From Paenalcaligenes suwonensis (GTDB lineage: Bacteria; Pseudomonadota; Gammaproteobacteria; Burkholderiales; Burkholderiaceae_B): a stretch of DNA of 64,000 nucleotides. Both the position numbers and the translations under genes were made by a program. The stretch covers positions 558,001-622,000 of the forward strand of contig NZ_JAANPV010000001.1 of assembly GCF_011290505.1 (NCBI RefSeq), in the 5' to 3' direction. This document shows, piece by piece, positions 25,613 to 35,788 of this stretch (position 1 is its first letter; every line of letters starts with the position of its first letter). The notes under the pieces are model-generated. The model was not told the DNA's origin, searched no databases, and saw nothing but the letters and a program-made list of their open reading frames with translations.

Positions 25613-27469
25613 ATGTTCGAGTTCAAGAAAACCTCCAGACTACATAAACAGCGTACCTTATTACGTGCCTGGGTGGCCGGTGTAATAGGGGTAGGGTTGT
25701 TGGCGTTGTTGGGTGCGCGTTTGTGGTATTTGCAAGTAGATAGGTACGAAGGCTTAGCGGCCAGAGCAGACCGTAATCGTATTGCTGTGGTACCTATTGC
25801 TCCAAGACGTGGTGAGATTACCGATAGAAATGGTGTGGTATTAGCGCGCAATTATCGCGACTACACCTTAAGCGTCGTACCTGCTCAGGTAGAAGGTAGC
25901 ATTGATGATCTGCTGGATAATCTGGGCGAGATTGTGTACTTAAGCGAACGCGATAGACGGCGCTTTAAGTTGGCCTTAGGGCAGAACAACCGCTACAGCG
26001 ACGTGCTGCTACGTAATAGCATTAACGAGGTAGAAGCCTCGTGGTTTGCATCACATGCTTTTCGTTTTCCGGGCGTAAGCCTACAAGCACGGTGGGTACG
26101 CGAATACCCACAAGGCGAGTCAGCGGCCCACGTGATTGGGTATGTAGGACGTATTTCTGAAGCCGATGAACAGCGTTTAGACGAAGCCGGTGAATTAGGG
26201 AATTATCGTGGCACACTGAACATCGGTAAAAAAGGCATCGAGAAGTCGTGGGAAAAAGCCTTGCATGGGCAAACGGGTGTAGAAGAGGTGGAAGTCACTG
26301 CTTCGGGTCGCCCTGTGCGCGTGCTAAATAGGGTAGACCCCGTGCCAGGCCAAAACCTGCAGTTGTCTATTGATATAGGCTTGCAGCGTGAGGCCGAGAA
26401 ACTTTTCGAGGGTCGACGTGGTGCGTTGGTGGCTATTGAGCCCAAAACCGGCGAGGTTTTGGCGTTTGTGTCGGCTCCCTCTTTTGACCCTAATTTGTTT
26501 GTAGACGGGATTGATGTGGAAAACTGGCGCAAACTCAATGAGTCGCCAGATCATCCGCTTATTAATCGTCCTTTATTTGGTACCTACCCTATTGGGTCTA
26601 CCTATAAGCCTTTTGTGGCCTTGGCCGCCTTGGCACTCAATAAACGTGGCCCTAACGATAGAATTTCGGATCCGGGCTATTACGAGTTCGGTGGGCAACG
26701 TTTCCGTAACGCGGGTAACGCGGCCTATGGGCCAACCAACATGCACAGGGCGTTAGTGGTGTCGTCTGACACGTACTTCTATTCACTAGGCCCTGAGATT
26801 GGCGTAGATGCACTGCATGACTTCAGTAAGCAGTTTAGTTTTGGACAGCTTACCGGTATTGATCTAGATGGTGAGCGACGTGGGATTTTGCCGTCGCGCG
26901 AGTGGAAACGCCAAGCCTATAAAAAACCCGCCGATCAGCGTTGGTATGCGGGTGAAACCATCTCTGTGGCGGTTGGGCAAGGCTATAACTCCTTTACTCT
27001 GTTGCAACTGGCGCAGGCTACTTCTACTTTGGCAAATGATGGGCTCTACATTAAGCCGCATTTAGTACGTCAGACCATCAATACTGAAACAGGCGAAAGT
27101 AGCATGGCAGTCACAGAGGCGCCGTATCAACTGCCTATAGATCCTGCCCACATCAAGGTGGTGAAAGATGCCTTGGCAGATGTGATTAAGTCAGGCACAG
27201 CGCGACGAGCCTTCGCGGGTACGAAGTACAACGCGGCGGGTAAAACCGGTACGGCACAGGTGTTTAGTTTGCGTGGTAGCAAATATAGGGCCTCAGCCAT
27301 TGATGAGCGCTTGCGTGACCATGCTTTATTTATGAGCTATGCGCCAGCTAATGATCCCGAAATTGCCATTGCGTTAATTGTAGAAAATGCAGGTTGGGGT
27401 GCGACTCAAGCAGCACCTATTGCACGACGTCTTTATGACTACTGGCTAGAGGAGCGCAAGAAGCCATGA
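25613..27469 (+). CDS. mrdA: Penicillin-binding protein 2 (peptidoglycan transpeptidase)
   Basis: Class B PBP, the transpeptidase of cell elongation that works with RodA. One N-terminal membrane anchor (about residues 23-42), the PBP dimerisation domain (PRRGEITDRNG and following), then the transpeptidase. Catalytic motifs: S329-TYK in GSTYKPF, SSD near residue 385, and K544-TG in GKTGTAQ. Length 618 is normal. It lies 14 bases after mreD and overlaps rodA. Confidence 0.97.
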   Translation: MFEFKKTSRLHKQRTLLRAWVAGVIGVGLLALLGARLWYLQVDRYEGLAARADRNRIAVVPIAPRRGEITDRNGVVLARNYRDYTLSVVPAQVEGSIDDLLDNLGEIVYLSERDRRRFKLALGQNNRYSDVLLRNSINEVEASWFASHAFRFPGVSLQARWVREYPQGESAAHVIGYVGRISEADEQRLDEAGELGNYRGTLNIGKKGIEKSWEKALHGQTGVEEVEVTASGRPVRVLNRVDPVPGQNLQLSIDIGLQREAEKLFEGRRGALVAIEPKTGEVLAFVSAPSFDPNLFVDGIDVENWRKLNESPDHPLINRPLFGTYPIGSTYKPFVALAALALNKRGPNDRISDPGYYEFGGQRFRNAGNAAYGPTNMHRALVVSSDTYFYSLGPEIGVDALHDFSKQFSFGQLTGIDLDGERRGILPSREWKRQAYKKPADQRWYAGETISVAVGQGYNSFTLLQLAQATSTLANDGLYIKPHLVRQTINTETGESSMAVTEAPYQLPIDPAHIKVVKDALADVIKSGTARRAFAGTKYNAAGKTGTAQVFSLRGSKYRASAIDERLRDHALFMSYAPANDPEIAIALIVENAGWGATQAAPIARRLYDYWLEERKKP

Positions 27470-28611
27470 AGCGTTTAATGCAATGGGGTTTACGCGCCAT
27501 CACTATTTTTGATTGGCCACTGCTGTGTTTGCTGCTGTTGTTAGCCACCTTAGGTTTGGTGGTGATGCATTCAGCGGTGGGCAGTACCGATTGGCGCTTT
27601 GCCGACCAGTCACGCTATTTTGTCGTGGCATTTTTTGTGATGTGGATAGTGGCGGTAATCCCATTGCCGTGGATTATGCGTCTGACGCCTTATGTGTACG
27701 CCTTCTCCATTATTTTGTTGCTGGGCGTGGAGTTTCATGGCGAAACCAGTAAAGGTGCCAAACGTTGGTTAGATTTGGGCGTGGCGCGTATTCAGCCTTC
27801 TGAAATGTTGAAAATCACGGTGCCATTGATGTTGGCCTGGTATTTCCATCATTACCAAGGTGCCAAGATGAAGCTGATGGATCTGCTCATCGCTGGTGTT
27901 TTGCTCGCTATTCCCTTCTTACTTATTGTGCGACAACCCGATTTGGGCACAGCATTGCTCGTGTTTGCCGTGGGCTTTAGCGTGATCTACTTCGCTGGAT
28001 TGTCGTTCTGGTTACTGGTGCCTGTTGCGATAGCGATTACCGTAGGTTTAGGGCTAGTACTGTATTACGAAGATACGCTATGTGCGCCGGGTTTTGACTG
28101 GATTGTCTTGCACGAATACCAGAAAGGGCGGGTGTGCACGTTACTGAATCCGGGCATGGATCCCTTAGGGAAAGGCTTTCACACCATTCAGTCTATGATC
28201 GCGGTAGGCTCAGGTGGGGTGTACGGTAAGGGGTATATGATGGGTACCCAAACCCATTTGGATTTTATCCCTGAGCGTACGACCGACTTTGTGTTTGCCG
28301 TGTTTGCTGAAGAATTTGGCTTGTACGGCGGCATTATGTTGCTGGTGCTGTATGCCTTGGTCATTATTCGTGGTCTAAGTATTGCCGCTCATGCTAATAA
28401 CACCTTTGGCCGTTTGGTGGCAGGTGCGCTGGCGATGATGATGTTTGTTTATGTGTTTGTGAACATCGGTATGGTGACGGGTATTTTACCGGTGGTAGGT
28501 GTGCCACTGCCCTTTATGAGCTATGGCGGTACGGCACTGCTTACGTTAGGCGTGGCATGTGGCTTATTGATGAACATTCATCGTTATAAGCCACCCTCAC
28601 TGAACCCCTAA
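27466..28611 (+). CDS. rodA: RodA, SEDS peptidoglycan glycosyltransferase
   Basis: Membrane polymerase of the elongasome, partner of PBP2. At 381 residues it has about ten transmembrane segments. SEDS motifs include WLDLGVARIQPSEMLK, RQPDLGTALL with the conserved Asp, and PERTTDFVFAVFAEEFG. The C-terminal PLPFMSYGGTALL is the family signature. The ATG overlaps the mrdA stop by 4 bases. Only 3 bases separate its stop from that of convergent mutY. Confidence 0.97.
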   Translation: MKRLMQWGLRAITIFDWPLLCLLLLLATLGLVVMHSAVGSTDWRFADQSRYFVVAFFVMWIVAVIPLPWIMRLTPYVYAFSIILLLGVEFHGETSKGAKRWLDLGVARIQPSEMLKITVPLMLAWYFHHYQGAKMKLMDLLIAGVLLAIPFLLIVRQPDLGTALLVFAVGFSVIYFAGLSFWLLVPVAIAITVGLGLVLYYEDTLCAPGFDWIVLHEYQKGRVCTLLNPGMDPLGKGFHTIQSMIAVGSGGVYGKGYMMGTQTHLDFIPERTTDFVFAVFAEEFGLYGGIMLLVLYALVIIRGLSIAAHANNTFGRLVAGALAMMMFVYVFVNIGMVTGILPVVGVPLPFMSYGGTALLTLGVACGLLMNIHRYKPPSLNP

Positions 28612-28614
28612 GGG

Positions 28615-29694
28615 TTAGAACAAGGTTGCCAGTTCCGTTTCAGGGCTAGGGTATAGCCCATCTAAAAGCTTGCGTATGGGGGCGGGTAACGCCGTATCGG
28701 GCAAGTCTTCTATCGCTACCCAATGTTGGTTGTCGTGCTGGGTAGGTAACTCAGCACGTTGCACAAACCAGGGGGTGATATGCAGCTTGAAGTGGCTAAA
28801 CACATGCAGCATTGCAGCCATTCTGGATTGCGCTGGCAACGTAATGGCTAAGCTTTGGCTAAAGTCTTGCAGGCCTTCCAAATGCTCAAACTGCGGCAAG
28901 GTCCATAAGCCGCCCCAAATACCACTATCAGGACGTTGCTCTAGCAGTACGTGACCGTCTGCCTCCAGAATCAACACATGGCATTCACGCTCGGGCTGTA
29001 CAGCTCGAGGTTTACGTGTGGGTAGCTCCGCTGTTTGTTGATGGGCGTGAGCATAGCAATCTGCCACTAAAGGGCATTGTGCACAGTTAGGTTTGCTACG
29101 CGTACAGAGCATAGAGCCTAAATCCATTAAGCCCTGTGTGTAGACAGCCATGTCTAGATCAGCAGGGCTACAGGCCACCGCCTCTTCGGCGAGGCCCCAT
29201 AGCTTGAGTTCGATTTGGCGTTGTTGAGGATGGCCGTGAATACCAAAGTAACGTGTGAAAACACGCTTCACGTTACCATCCATGATGGGGCTACGTTCCC
29301 CAAAACAGAAAGAAGCAATAGCGGCGGCGGTAGAGCGGCCTATGCCGGGTAAGGTCGCAAGCTGCTCACTACAGGGTGGGAAGCTACCACCATGTTCGTT
29401 CATGACTTGTTGTGCGCACCGGTGTAAGTTGCGGGCGCGAGCGTAGTAACCTAAGCCTGCCCAGTAGGGCATGACGTCATCTTGGGTGGCGCTGGCAAGG
29501 TCTGCAACAGTAGGAAAACGCTCTAGGAAACGCTGATAGTAATCAATCACTGTAGTGACTTGCGTTTGCTGCAGCATGATCTCAGATAGCCACACTCGGT
29601 AGGGGGTGCGCTCTTGTTGCCAAGGCAGATGGTGACGGCCATGTTTAGCCTGCCACGCGACAACTCGCGCGGCTAAATTCTGTGTACTACTCAT
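28615..29694 (-). CDS. mutY: A/G-specific adenine DNA glycosylase
   Basis: Removes adenine mispaired with 8-oxoguanine. The catalytic Glu lies in LSEIMLQQTQV near residue 38 and the catalytic Asp in MDGNVKRVFTRY. The 4Fe-4S ligands fit CTRSKPNCAQCPLVADC (C-x6-C-x2-C-x5-C). The C-terminal Nudix-like domain (ILEADGHVLLEQRP) recognises 8-oxoG. Length 359 is typical. It starts 3 bases after ftsX and seems to share the ftsE-ftsX transcript. Confidence 0.97.
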   Translation of the reverse strand: MSSTQNLAARVVAWQAKHGRHHLPWQQERTPYRVWLSEIMLQQTQVTTVIDYYQRFLERFPTVADLASATQDDVMPYWAGLGYYARARNLHRCAQQVMNEHGGSFPPCSEQLATLPGIGRSTAAAIASFCFGERSPIMDGNVKRVFTRYFGIHGHPQQRQIELKLWGLAEEAVACSPADLDMAVYTQGLMDLGSMLCTRSKPNCAQCPLVADCYAHAHQQTAELPTRKPRAVQPERECHVLILEADGHVLLEQRPDSGIWGGLWTLPQFEHLEGLQDFSQSLAITLPAQSRMAAMLHVFSHFKLHITPWFVQRAELPTQHDNQHWVAIEDLPDTALPAPIRKLLDGLYPSPETELATLF

Positions 29695-29697
29695 TAC

Positions 29698-30606
29698 TTA
29701 AAACCGGGTACTGCGGGTAACGGACCATCGGGCAGCCAAGGCTGCGATCAGGGCGATAACCACTGTTGCGCTAAGAAGGTTTAGGCTATCAGGCAAGTGC
29801 AATTGCACATGTTGCTGGTAACTGGCTGCTAGGCGATTCAATGCTTCGCTGAGCAACGGTAGTGCTAGCCATGCCAGTAGTATAGCCACTAGGCTAGCGG
29901 CCACCCCTGTGATAGCACCTTGGTACAAAAAGGGTCTACGCACAAAGCTTTCTGTAGCGCCCACTAAACGGGCTACGGCAATTTCTTCGCGTTGGTTCAG
30001 TGCTTGTAAGCGCACCGTATTAAATACGGTGGCAATCATGATGACCGCTACGCACAAGCTCAGTAAGCTCAGTGCCACACGTACAAAATGCAGCAGGGAG
30101 TCCAAGCGTTTTAACCAGTCGCTATCCAGTTGAATACGCTCTATCGCTGGTGTGTTGGCTAACTCGGCTGCTAGTTGCTCGGCTACACCGGCTTGGTTTG
30201 GTGAGTCGTTTAGGCTAAGTACCAAGCTATGGGGCAAGGGGTTCTCGCCCAAGGTGCTTAATGCGTCAGCCCACAGTGGGTTTTTTTGTAGGTCTTTATA
30301 GGCTTTGTCGCGATCAATAAAGGACACCGACAACACCTCATCAGCATACTGCTGGCGCAATTCGCTAGAGAGCTTTTGCGCTTGTTCAGCCGAGGTATCC
30401 AGCTTCAAATACAAGGTAATCTCAGGATTGACCGGTAGGTCTTTCACCAGTGGTTGTGCCGAAACCAGCAACGCCCAACCAATTAAGGGGGCGGCCAAGG
30501 TTAAGGCAATCACCAGAATATTGGCGAGCGATGAAAAAGGTTGATGAATCAGGCGGCCAAAGGCTGTGCTTGCCGCATAGCGGTGTTGACGTAACCAACG
30601 GTTCAT
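29698..30606 (-). CDS. ftsX: Cell division protein FtsX
   Basis: Membrane subunit of the FtsEX complex that activates peptidoglycan hydrolysis at the septum. Topology fits FtsX: a first membrane segment at about residues 28-48, a periplasmic domain of about 120 residues, then three segments at the C terminus. LNQREEIAVARLVGATESFVRRPFLYQGA (given in parts: REEIAVARLVGAT) is the conserved FtsX block. It overlaps ftsE by 4 bases. Length 302. Confidence 0.95.
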   Translation of the reverse strand: MNRWLRQHRYAASTAFGRLIHQPFSSLANILVIALTLAAPLIGWALLVSAQPLVKDLPVNPEITLYLKLDTSAEQAQKLSSELRQQYADEVLSVSFIDRDKAYKDLQKNPLWADALSTLGENPLPHSLVLSLNDSPNQAGVAEQLAAELANTPAIERIQLDSDWLKRLDSLLHFVRVALSLLSLCVAVIMIATVFNTVRLQALNQREEIAVARLVGATESFVRRPFLYQGAITGVAASLVAILLAWLALPLLSEALNRLAASYQQHVQLHLPDSLNLLSATVVIALIAALAARWSVTRSTRF

Positions 30607-31274
30607 AGTGCTACACCTGCAAAATCAGAAAACCTACCCTCTTCAATAAGTAGGGTGCGGCGTGCATATTGGGCCATTAAAGCGCGGTCGTGCGAGGCGA
30701 TTAAGGTAGTCACGCCGACGCGATTAAAGTCTAGAAACACATCCATAATGCGTTTTGCGCTAGCGGCGTCTAGGTTGGCGGTGGGTTCGTCGGCAATCAC
30801 AATAGCAGGGCGGTTCACAATGGCTCTGGCGATGGCCAAGCGCTGTTGTTCACCACCAGACATCTCAATAGGAGTGAAGCCTTCTTTTCCTGCAAGCCCT
30901 ACTTTTTCCATGGCAGCGCGCGCACGCTTGAGGGCCACAGATCGTTCCACACCTTGTACTTCTAAGGGCAGCAACACGTTGTTAATGGCGCTGCGGTCAT
31001 ACAGCAAGTGTGTATCTTGCAAAATGACGCCTACCGCGCGGCGTAGGTAAGGGCGCGCACGAGCGGCCAACTGGTCTACGCGCTGTTCCTTTAGGTAAAT
31101 GCTGCCACGACTGGGGGCTTCTAAGCCGCCAATCAGCTTCAGTAATGTGGATTTACCTGCCCCAGATGGACCGGAGACAAAAATAAAGTCACCACCTGCA
31201 ATTTCAAAATTGATGTCCGCGAGAATGTTTTTTCCGCGACCGTAAGATTTGAAAACGTGTTGAAACCGGATCAT
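30603..31274 (-). CDS. ftsE: Cell division ATP-binding protein FtsE
   Basis: ABC ATPase partner of FtsX. Begins MIRFQHVFKSYG. Walker A GPSGAGKSTLLKL, signature MSGGEQQRLAIARAI and Walker B VIADEPTANLD are intact. Length 223 is typical. It is first in the minus-strand ftsE-ftsX-mutY group. The 188-base gap up to the divergent aapJ gene holds their promoters but no clear consensus. Confidence 0.96.
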   Translation of the reverse strand: MIRFQHVFKSYGRGKNILADINFEIAGGDFIFVSGPSGAGKSTLLKLIGGLEAPSRGSIYLKEQRVDQLAARARPYLRRAVGVILQDTHLLYDRSAINNVLLPLEVQGVERSVALKRARAAMEKVGLAGKEGFTPIEMSGGEQQRLAIARAIVNRPAIVIADEPTANLDAASAKRIMDVFLDFNRVGVTTLIASHDRALMAQYARRTLLIEEGRFSDFAGVAL

Positions 31275-31462
31275 GGCATGAGATTGGCAGGAAACGATGA
31301 AGGGAATCGGACGTTACATCCGAGCGCTTGTCTATTTTATCGCTAAAGGGAAAGTGCGGATGTTTTAATCTGTGTGTAATAGGTAGGATGGATAAAACTT
31401 GACCAAAGTTAGCAGTAGGATCAGCTGTATTTACCACAAGTAAATCTCTATAGGAGACATCC

Positions 31463-32482
31463 ATGAAGATCGTTAAAACGATTTTGTTGAGTTCTGTGGC
31501 AGTATTGATGAGTTCTGGTGTGACGTACGCCGCCGAAACCCTAGACAAAGTGAAGCAAAAAGGCTTTGTGCAGTGTGGGGTACACGTAGGCTTACCGGGG
31601 TTTTCCATTGCAGACAGTAAAGGGCAGTGGGGCGGCATTGATGTGGATTTATGTAAAGGCATAGCCGCAGCCATTTTTGGTGATGCCACCAAGTTTAAGG
31701 TGACGCCACTAACGACACAGCAGCGTTTTACCGCCTTGCAGTCGGGTGAGATCGATGTCTTAACCCGTAATAGCACGGCCACGATGGCGCGCGATACTAC
31801 CTTGGGGTTAATTAGTGCAGGTGTGAACTATTACGATAGTCAGGGCGTAATGGTGAAAAAAAGCTTAGGCATCAACAGCGCTACCGAGTTGAATGGAGCC
31901 GCTATTTGCGTGCAGCCAGGCACTACAACCGAACTTAACTTGGCTGACTGGTTCAGATCCAATAATTTGGATTTCAATCCTGTAGTGATTAATAACCCAG
32001 ATGAAGCCATGCGCTCTTTCTTGGCTGATCGCTGCGACGGTTTCACCACCGATAAATCAGGTTTGGCAGCGATGCGTGCCGCGCAAGCTAGCCCAGACGA
32101 TTTCGTTATCTTGCCGGAGGATTTTTCTAAAGAACCGTTGGGCCCTATGGTGCGCCAAGGTGATGAAGAGTGGTTCTTGTTAGTGCGTTGGGTGCTGAAT
32201 GCCATGAACGAAGCGGAAGAATATGGCATTACCTCTAAAAACGTAGAAGAACAGCTCAAAAGTGATAATCCCAACGTACAACGTATACTGGGTGTGTCGG
32301 GCGAAATGGGTAAAGGCCTGAAGCTGGATGACAAATGGGCGTTTAATATCATTCAGCAAGTTGGTAATTACGGAGAGGTATTTGACCGTAACTTGGGAGC
32401 ACCAACCCCTCTGAAATTGGAGCGCGGTTTGAACGCTACATGGAAAAATGGTGGTTTAATGTATGGCTGGCCAGTGCGTTAA
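31463..32482 (+). CDS. aapJ: General L-amino-acid ABC transporter binding protein (AapJ/BztA)
   Basis: Periplasmic binding protein of the broad-range amino-acid importer. Signal peptide MKIVKTILLSSVAVLMSSGV ends near TYAA. The mature start ETLDKVKQKGFVQCGV is typical, as are GIDVDLCKGIAAAIFGD and LTRNSTATMARDT. The length of 339 is characteristic of AapJ rather than of short HisJ-like proteins. TAGGAGACATCC precedes the ATG. A strong stem-loop after the stop sets it apart from the permease genes. Confidence 0.94.
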   Translation: MKIVKTILLSSVAVLMSSGVTYAAETLDKVKQKGFVQCGVHVGLPGFSIADSKGQWGGIDVDLCKGIAAAIFGDATKFKVTPLTTQQRFTALQSGEIDVLTRNSTATMARDTTLGLISAGVNYYDSQGVMVKKSLGINSATELNGAAICVQPGTTTELNLADWFRSNNLDFNPVVINNPDEAMRSFLADRCDGFTTDKSGLAAMRAAQASPDDFVILPEDFSKEPLGPMVRQGDEEWFLLVRWVLNAMNEAEEYGITSKNVEEQLKSDNPNVQRILGVSGEMGKGLKLDDKWAFNIIQQVGNYGEVFDRNLGAPTPLKLERGLNATWKNGGLMYGWPVR

Positions 32483-32508
32483 GTAACAGCTGAACTCTGT
32501 TGCCAGAT

Positions 32509-32535
32509 CAGACCGGAAGGGGTTCTTCCGGTCTG
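32509..32535 (+). promoter_or_regulatory. Intercistronic stem-loop between aapJ and aapQ
   Basis: CAGACCGGAA (32509-32518) and TTCCGGTCTG (32526-32535) form a perfect 10-base stem with a 7-base loop. No T run follows. Such hairpins after binding-protein genes commonly protect the upstream mRNA and keep binding protein in excess over permeases. Confidence 0.75.
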
Positions 32536-32569
32536 CCACTACATGGCTGTTTGAAGAGACAGACGGAAT

Positions 32570-33754
32570 ATGGCAAAGCATAAGAACAACCATAACTCTA
32601 CAAAAATTCGTTTTTCCTGGAATGATCCTTTCACAAGGGGGATTATTTATCAGGTCGTGATTATTGGCTTATTGGCCTTTGGCGTGTGGTACTTGGTTAG
32701 CAATACCTTGCATAACCTTGCTGTACGCAACATCTCTACCGGTTTCGATTTCATGCATCGTGAAGCGGGTTTTGCCATTGGCGAGATGAGCATTGATTAC
32801 AAGCCTTCTGACACCTATGGCCGTGCCATCGTGGTGGGCTTAATCAATACGTTAAAAGTCTCTGTCATCGGTATTATCTTAGCGACCGTGCTAGGTACTA
32901 TCTTGGGCATAGCGCGACTTTCTAGTAACTGGTTAGTGAAGAAAGTAGCTTCGGTGTATGTGGAGGTGATGCGTAACGTACCACTGCTGCTGCAACTGTT
33001 TTTCTGGTATGCCTTAATTACCGAGACCCTACCGCGTCCTAAAGATGCTTACGCGCCGTTGCCCGGTGTGTTTATGTCTAACCGTGGGCTGAAGTTGCCT
33101 ACGTTAGAAGGTGATGCCTGGGGCTGGATCTTAGGTGGTTTAGCCATCGCTATTATCATCAGTGTGTTGTTTGCACATTGGGCGAGAAAGCGGCAAGCTC
33201 AAACTGGGCGTATGCCACCCGTATTGCGCATTAGCGTATTGTTGTTGATCGCTTTGCCTGCATTGCTGCTGTGGATAAGTGGTGAGGGCTTGCACCTCAA
33301 CTACCCCGAGCTACGCGGTTTTAACTTTCAAGGTGGCACCACCTTAACGCCAGAGTTTGCTGCATTATTGTTGGGCTTAGTGGTGTATACCTCAGCCTTT
33401 ATTGCTGAAGTAGTGCGCTCTGGTATACAAGCCGTCAGCAAAGGTCAGTGGGAGGCCGCCGAGTCCATAGGGTTGGCTCGCAGCTTAACACTACGGTTAG
33501 TGATTTTGCCGCAGTCGTTGCGGGTGATTATTCCCCCTATGACTAGCCAGTATTTGAACCTCACCAAAAACAGTTCGTTAGCCGTAGCAATTGGCTACCC
33601 CGATATTGTGTCAGTGGTAAACACCACCTTGAACCAAACGGGCCAAGCCATTGAAGGTATTTTGATTATTATGGCGGCCTACCTTACCGTCAGTTTGTCC
33701 ATTTCGGTGTTTATGAACTGGTACAACCGACGTCTAGCTTTGGTGGAGCGCTAA
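32570..33754 (+). CDS. aapQ: General L-amino-acid ABC transporter permease (AapQ/BztB)
   Basis: First of two long permease subunits of the Aap system. The 394 residues comprise an N-terminal membrane segment with a long periplasmic loop, as usual for AapQ, and the C-terminal permease core with EAAESIGLARSLTLRLVILPQ as the ATPase-contacting loop. It is followed 2 bases later by the second permease. Confidence 0.93.
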   Translation: MAKHKNNHNSTKIRFSWNDPFTRGIIYQVVIIGLLAFGVWYLVSNTLHNLAVRNISTGFDFMHREAGFAIGEMSIDYKPSDTYGRAIVVGLINTLKVSVIGIILATVLGTILGIARLSSNWLVKKVASVYVEVMRNVPLLLQLFFWYALITETLPRPKDAYAPLPGVFMSNRGLKLPTLEGDAWGWILGGLAIAIIISVLFAHWARKRQAQTGRMPPVLRISVLLLIALPALLLWISGEGLHLNYPELRGFNFQGGTTLTPEFAALLLGLVVYTSAFIAEVVRSGIQAVSKGQWEAAESIGLARSLTLRLVILPQSLRVIIPPMTSQYLNLTKNSSLAVAIGYPDIVSVVNTTLNQTGQAIEGILIIMAAYLTVSLSISVFMNWYNRRLALVER

Positions 33755-33756
33755 TT

Positions 33757-34851
33757 ATGCAAACTAAATCTGCTTCTTCTGTGCTTGTTCCGCCACGCCA
33801 ACAAGTGGGTGTATTGGGTTGGCTGCGTCAGAACCTATTTTCTACTCCATTAAATACTTTGCTCACCGTTTTGGTGGCATGGTTGTTATTAATGGCCATT
33901 CCTGCTTTGGTAGAGTGGGGGCTACTGAATGCTGACTTCACGGCCACATCCGCCCAAGAATGTAGGGAAGTCACAGGCGCCTGTTGGGCTTTTATTGTAG
34001 AAAAACACCGGTTAATTCTATTCGGTGTCTACCCGTTTGATGAGCAGTGGCGCCCGTTGTTAGCATCGTTAGTGCTGATCTTGATGCTGGTGCTGAGCTG
34101 CTTTAGGCGCTTTTGGAACGCGTGGCTAGCCGTGATCTGGACTATAGGGCTCACCGGCTTTGGTGTGCTCATGTGGGGCGGTATTTTGGGCTTAAGCTAT
34201 GTGGATAACAGTAGATGGGGTGGCTTGCCCTTAACACTGATGTTATCCACATTCGGTTTGGCATTTGCGTTTCCCTTAGGCGTGCTACTGGCATTAGGCC
34301 GACGTTCACACTTGCCTGCGGTGAAAGCGGTATCGGTGATTTACATTGAGTTGATACGAGGCGTGCCTCTGATCAGCCTGTTATTTATGTCATCGGTGAT
34401 GTTGCCACTGTTCTTACCCGAAGGCTTCAGCATTGATAAGTTGTTGCGAGCACAGATCGCCATCATCTTATTTGCGGCTGCGTATATTGCGGAAACGGTC
34501 AGAGGTGGTTTACAGGCCGTACCTAAAGGGCAATACGAAGGTGCGGAGTCCATTGGGTTGAACTACTGGCAAACCATGCACAAAATCGTGCTGCCACAGG
34601 CATTAAAAATCGTTATTCCTCCGCTGGTGAGCATCTTTATCTCTTTGTTTAAAGACACCTCGCTGGTAGTGATTATTGGTATTTTCGACTTAACTCAGGC
34701 TGCGAAAGCTGCGTTGGCAGATGCTGCTTGGCGAGGTTACAGCACTGAAGCTTACCTATTTATTGCCGCGATTTATTTCGTGTTCTGCTACAGCATTTCC
34801 CGCTATAGTCAGTCATTAGAAAAAAGTCTGAACCATGGACAGCGCTCCTAA
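33757..34851 (+). CDS. aapM: General L-amino-acid ABC transporter permease (AapM/BztC)
   Basis: Second permease subunit, 364 residues. The N-terminal half holds extra membrane segments and a periplasmic loop with Cys residues (ECREVTGACW). The C-terminal core carries EGAESIGLNYWQTMHKIVLPQ. Order aapJ-aapQ-aapM-aapP is the classic one. Confidence 0.93.
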   Translation: MQTKSASSVLVPPRQQVGVLGWLRQNLFSTPLNTLLTVLVAWLLLMAIPALVEWGLLNADFTATSAQECREVTGACWAFIVEKHRLILFGVYPFDEQWRPLLASLVLILMLVLSCFRRFWNAWLAVIWTIGLTGFGVLMWGGILGLSYVDNSRWGGLPLTLMLSTFGLAFAFPLGVLLALGRRSHLPAVKAVSVIYIELIRGVPLISLLFMSSVMLPLFLPEGFSIDKLLRAQIAIILFAAAYIAETVRGGLQAVPKGQYEGAESIGLNYWQTMHKIVLPQALKIVIPPLVSIFISLFKDTSLVVIIGIFDLTQAAKAALADAAWRGYSTEAYLFIAAIYFVFCYSISRYSQSLEKSLNHGQRS

Positions 34852-34900
34852 GCAAAACGTCCAGTCCCCACGTTGATCTTGGGTTGAGAAGGAGTTCTAT

Positions 34901-35641
34901 ATGGCAGAACAAGCCATTATTCGTTTAGAAAACGTACACAAGTGGTACGGTGATTTTCATGTGTTGCGGGACATTAATCTGCACGTCGCCAAAGGCGAGC
35001 GTATTGTGATTTGTGGCCCATCAGGTTCGGGTAAATCTACCCTTATTCGCTGTATTAACCGCTTAGAAGAACATCAACGCGGCCACATTTTTGTGGATAA
35101 CATTGAGCTGACGAATAATCTGAAGCAAATTGATGCAGTACGGCGTGAAGTGGGTATGGTGTTTCAGCATTTCAACCTGTTTCCGCACTTAACCGTATTA
35201 GAGAACCTGACCTTAGGCCCTGTATGGGTGCTAAAACAGCCTAAAGCCAAAGCTGAAGCCAAAGCGCTGGAATACTTAGAGCGTGTGCGCATCTTGGAAC
35301 AAGCCAATAAATATCCCGGCCAGTTGTCTGGTGGGCAGCAGCAGCGTGTGGCGATTGCGCGGTCGTTATGCATGAATCCTAAGATTATGCTTTTTGACGA
35401 GCCTACATCGGCGTTGGACCCTGAAATGGTGAAAGAAGTGCTAGACGTGATGACGGGTTTGGCCGAGTCCGGTATGACCATGCTGTGTGTGACACACGAA
35501 ATGGGCTTTGCGCGCAAAGTGGCTGACCGTGTGATCTTTATGGATCAAGGCGAGATTATCGAGGTCAACACACCAGACCGTTTCTTTGACCACCCAGACA
35601 ACCCTAGAACCAAAGAGTTTTTAAGCCAAATTTTGCATTAA
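34901..35641 (+). CDS. aapP: General L-amino-acid ABC transporter ATPase (AapP/BztD)
   Basis: ATPase of the Aap system. Walker [14 protein letters not shown]-loop [10 protein letters not shown], signature [16 protein letters not shown], Walker [15 protein letters not shown] and switch His in VTHEMGFA are all intact. GAAGGAG lies 7 bases before the ATG. Length 246. Highly similar in motif detail to the ATPase at 17532-18320, as expected for the polar amino-acid family. Confidence 0.95.
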   Translation: MAEQAIIRLENVHKWYGDFHVLRDINLHVAKGERIVICGPSGSGKSTLIRCINRLEEHQRGHIFVDNIELTNNLKQIDAVRREVGMVFQHFNLFPHLTVLENLTLGPVWVLKQPKAKAEAKALEYLERVRILEQANKYPGQLSGGQQQRVAIARSLCMNPKIMLFDEPTSALDPEMVKEVLDVMTGLAESGMTMLCVTHEMGFARKVADRVIFMDQGEIIEVNTPDRFFDHPDNPRTKEFLSQILH

Positions 35642-35788
35642 TGCTGGGCAGCAGCTATAGATTTGTCAAAATTGGTGAATCAACTGGCTTGTGGTGTGTA
35701 ACTTACCAGATAATACAAAACTGTTAGATACCGTTACGGCATGTCCAAACTCTATACCGATAGTTCGGTGGTTTTCTAGGAATAAAAA

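Noticed and set aside
31204-31782. A 192-codon minus-strand frame across ftsE and aapJ starts
   Set aside because: It overlaps two well-supported genes in the wrong frame or strand and has no recognisable domain.
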